A stretch of 6,915 bases of DNA from an uncultured Actinomycetes bacterium (GTDB lineage Bacteria > Actinomycetota > Actinomycetes > S36-B12 > UBA5976): NCBI GenBank assembly GCA_903925705.1, contig CAIYGJ010000208.1, positions 1 through 6,915 on the forward strand. Reading direction: 5' to 3'. Below are positions 6,517-6,915 of the stretch, piece by piece. Under the pieces are notes generated by a model that was given only the letters and a program-made list of their open reading frames with translations, was not told the DNA's origin and did not search any database. Each line of letters begins with the position of its first letter. The first letter of the stretch is position 1. The position numbers and the translations under genes were made by a program.

Positions 6517-6915
6517 GCCATTTCCTTTACCTGAGCTGGTTTGGTATCAAACATTTTTAGCGAAACCGCTGCCATAACTGAGCATATCGCCATAACCGTC
6601 CAGGCCGCCTGCCAACTGAAAGATTCAACGATCTGGGACATGATGATGGGCGAAAGTCCACCAGCGGCAAAAATAAAACTATGCAGCACGCCTTGGGTAA
6701 ATCCAACTCGTTCCGATGGCACCGCTACTACTGCTGTTGTGAACAGTAAGCCGTTCCATCCCATAGCCGAAATTCCGGCAAGGAAAAGTAGCGGAACGAC
6801 AATTGCGTACTGCTCGAGCACGGCACAGAGTAGAAGCAAAGTTGCGCCAAGTAGTGCAATTACTATCTGGAACTGAACTCGCCGAGTCGGATAGCGATCA
6901 CTAATCACGCCCAAA
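6513..6915 (-). CDS. MFS transporter, C-terminal part (partial)
   Basis: The last 134 or so codons of a major facilitator superfamily carrier; the reading frame runs off the window edge and the true start lies outside. The fragment opens with GVISDRYPTRR, the basic cytoplasmic loop motif of MFS proteins (G-x-x-x-D-R-x-x-R-R), here in its second-half position between helices 8 and 9. Four hydrophobic segments follow, at about residues 14-32, 36-63, 70-94 and 101-121 of the visible piece, matching helices 9-12. A short cytoplasmic tail ends in KEMA. The TGA stop overlaps the ATG of the E1 gene by four bases, and the tail codons also contain the E1 ribosome binding site. The tight coupling suggests that it moves a substrate or relative of the E1 enzyme, but the substrate class is not recognisable. 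Confidence 0.88.
   Translation of the reverse strand, partial: LGVISDRYPTRRVQFQIVIALLGATLLLLCAVLEQYAIVVPLLFLAGISAMGWNGLLFTTAVVAVPSERVGFTQGVLHSFIFAAGGLSPIIMSQIVESFSWQAAWTVMAICSVMAAVSLKMFDTKPAQVKEMA
6523..6528 (-). promoter_or_regulatory. Ribosome binding site for the E1 gene
   Basis: AAAGGA on the minus strand lies 6 bases (AATGGC) before the E1 ATG and inside the last codons of the MFS gene. It fixes the start that gives the 795-aa protein and argues that the short N-terminus is genuine. Confidence 0.65.

Noticed and set aside
6541..6876. 111-aa plus-strand open frame opposite the MFS gene
   Set aside because: Shadow of a clear membrane protein on the other strand; the translation shows no family features.

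Overview
The window looks like a compact piece of an actinobacterial chromosome of moderate GC. FolD carries the GRGVTVGRP form of its NADP loop, which I associate with actinobacteria. Gaps between genes are short, several start and stop codons overlap, and the window holds no repeats, mobile elements or RNA genes. A streamlined freshwater lineage such as Nanopelagicales (acI) would fit, but that is an inference from style and not a proven placement.

The left half (1-3249) is one plus-strand gene string: the last codons of the sarcosine oxidase alpha subunit (soxA), the complete gamma subunit (soxG), folD, and a choline dehydrogenase of the GMC family (betA), ending in a strong intrinsic terminator. 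It reads as part of a choline / glycine betaine demethylation pathway. BetA oxidises choline, the tetrameric sarcosine oxidase removes the last methyl group as 5,10-methylene-tetrahydrofolate, and FolD passes that unit on to formyl-tetrahydrofolate while making NADPH. The steps from betaine aldehyde to sarcosine, and soxB/soxD, are not in the window; soxB and soxD would be expected upstream.

The right half (3224-6915) is a convergent minus-strand string: the C-terminal part of an MFS transporter, a short homodimeric 2-oxoacid dehydrogenase E1 (AceE/MdeB type, 795 aa), and a ten-helix EamA/DMT transporter. Both junctions are 4-base ATGA overlaps, so the three are probably translated together. 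The E1 protein lacks about 60 N-terminal residues compared with E. coli AceE, the region AceE uses to contact its E2 partner, and no E2 or E3 gene is visible. An uptake-type transporter, an E1 enzyme and an exporter-type transporter in one tight operon is the least explained part of the window.

The two strings meet at 3195-3223. The betA terminator hairpin lies partly inside the last codons of the EamA gene, so one stretch of DNA serves as terminator on one strand and protein code on the other.
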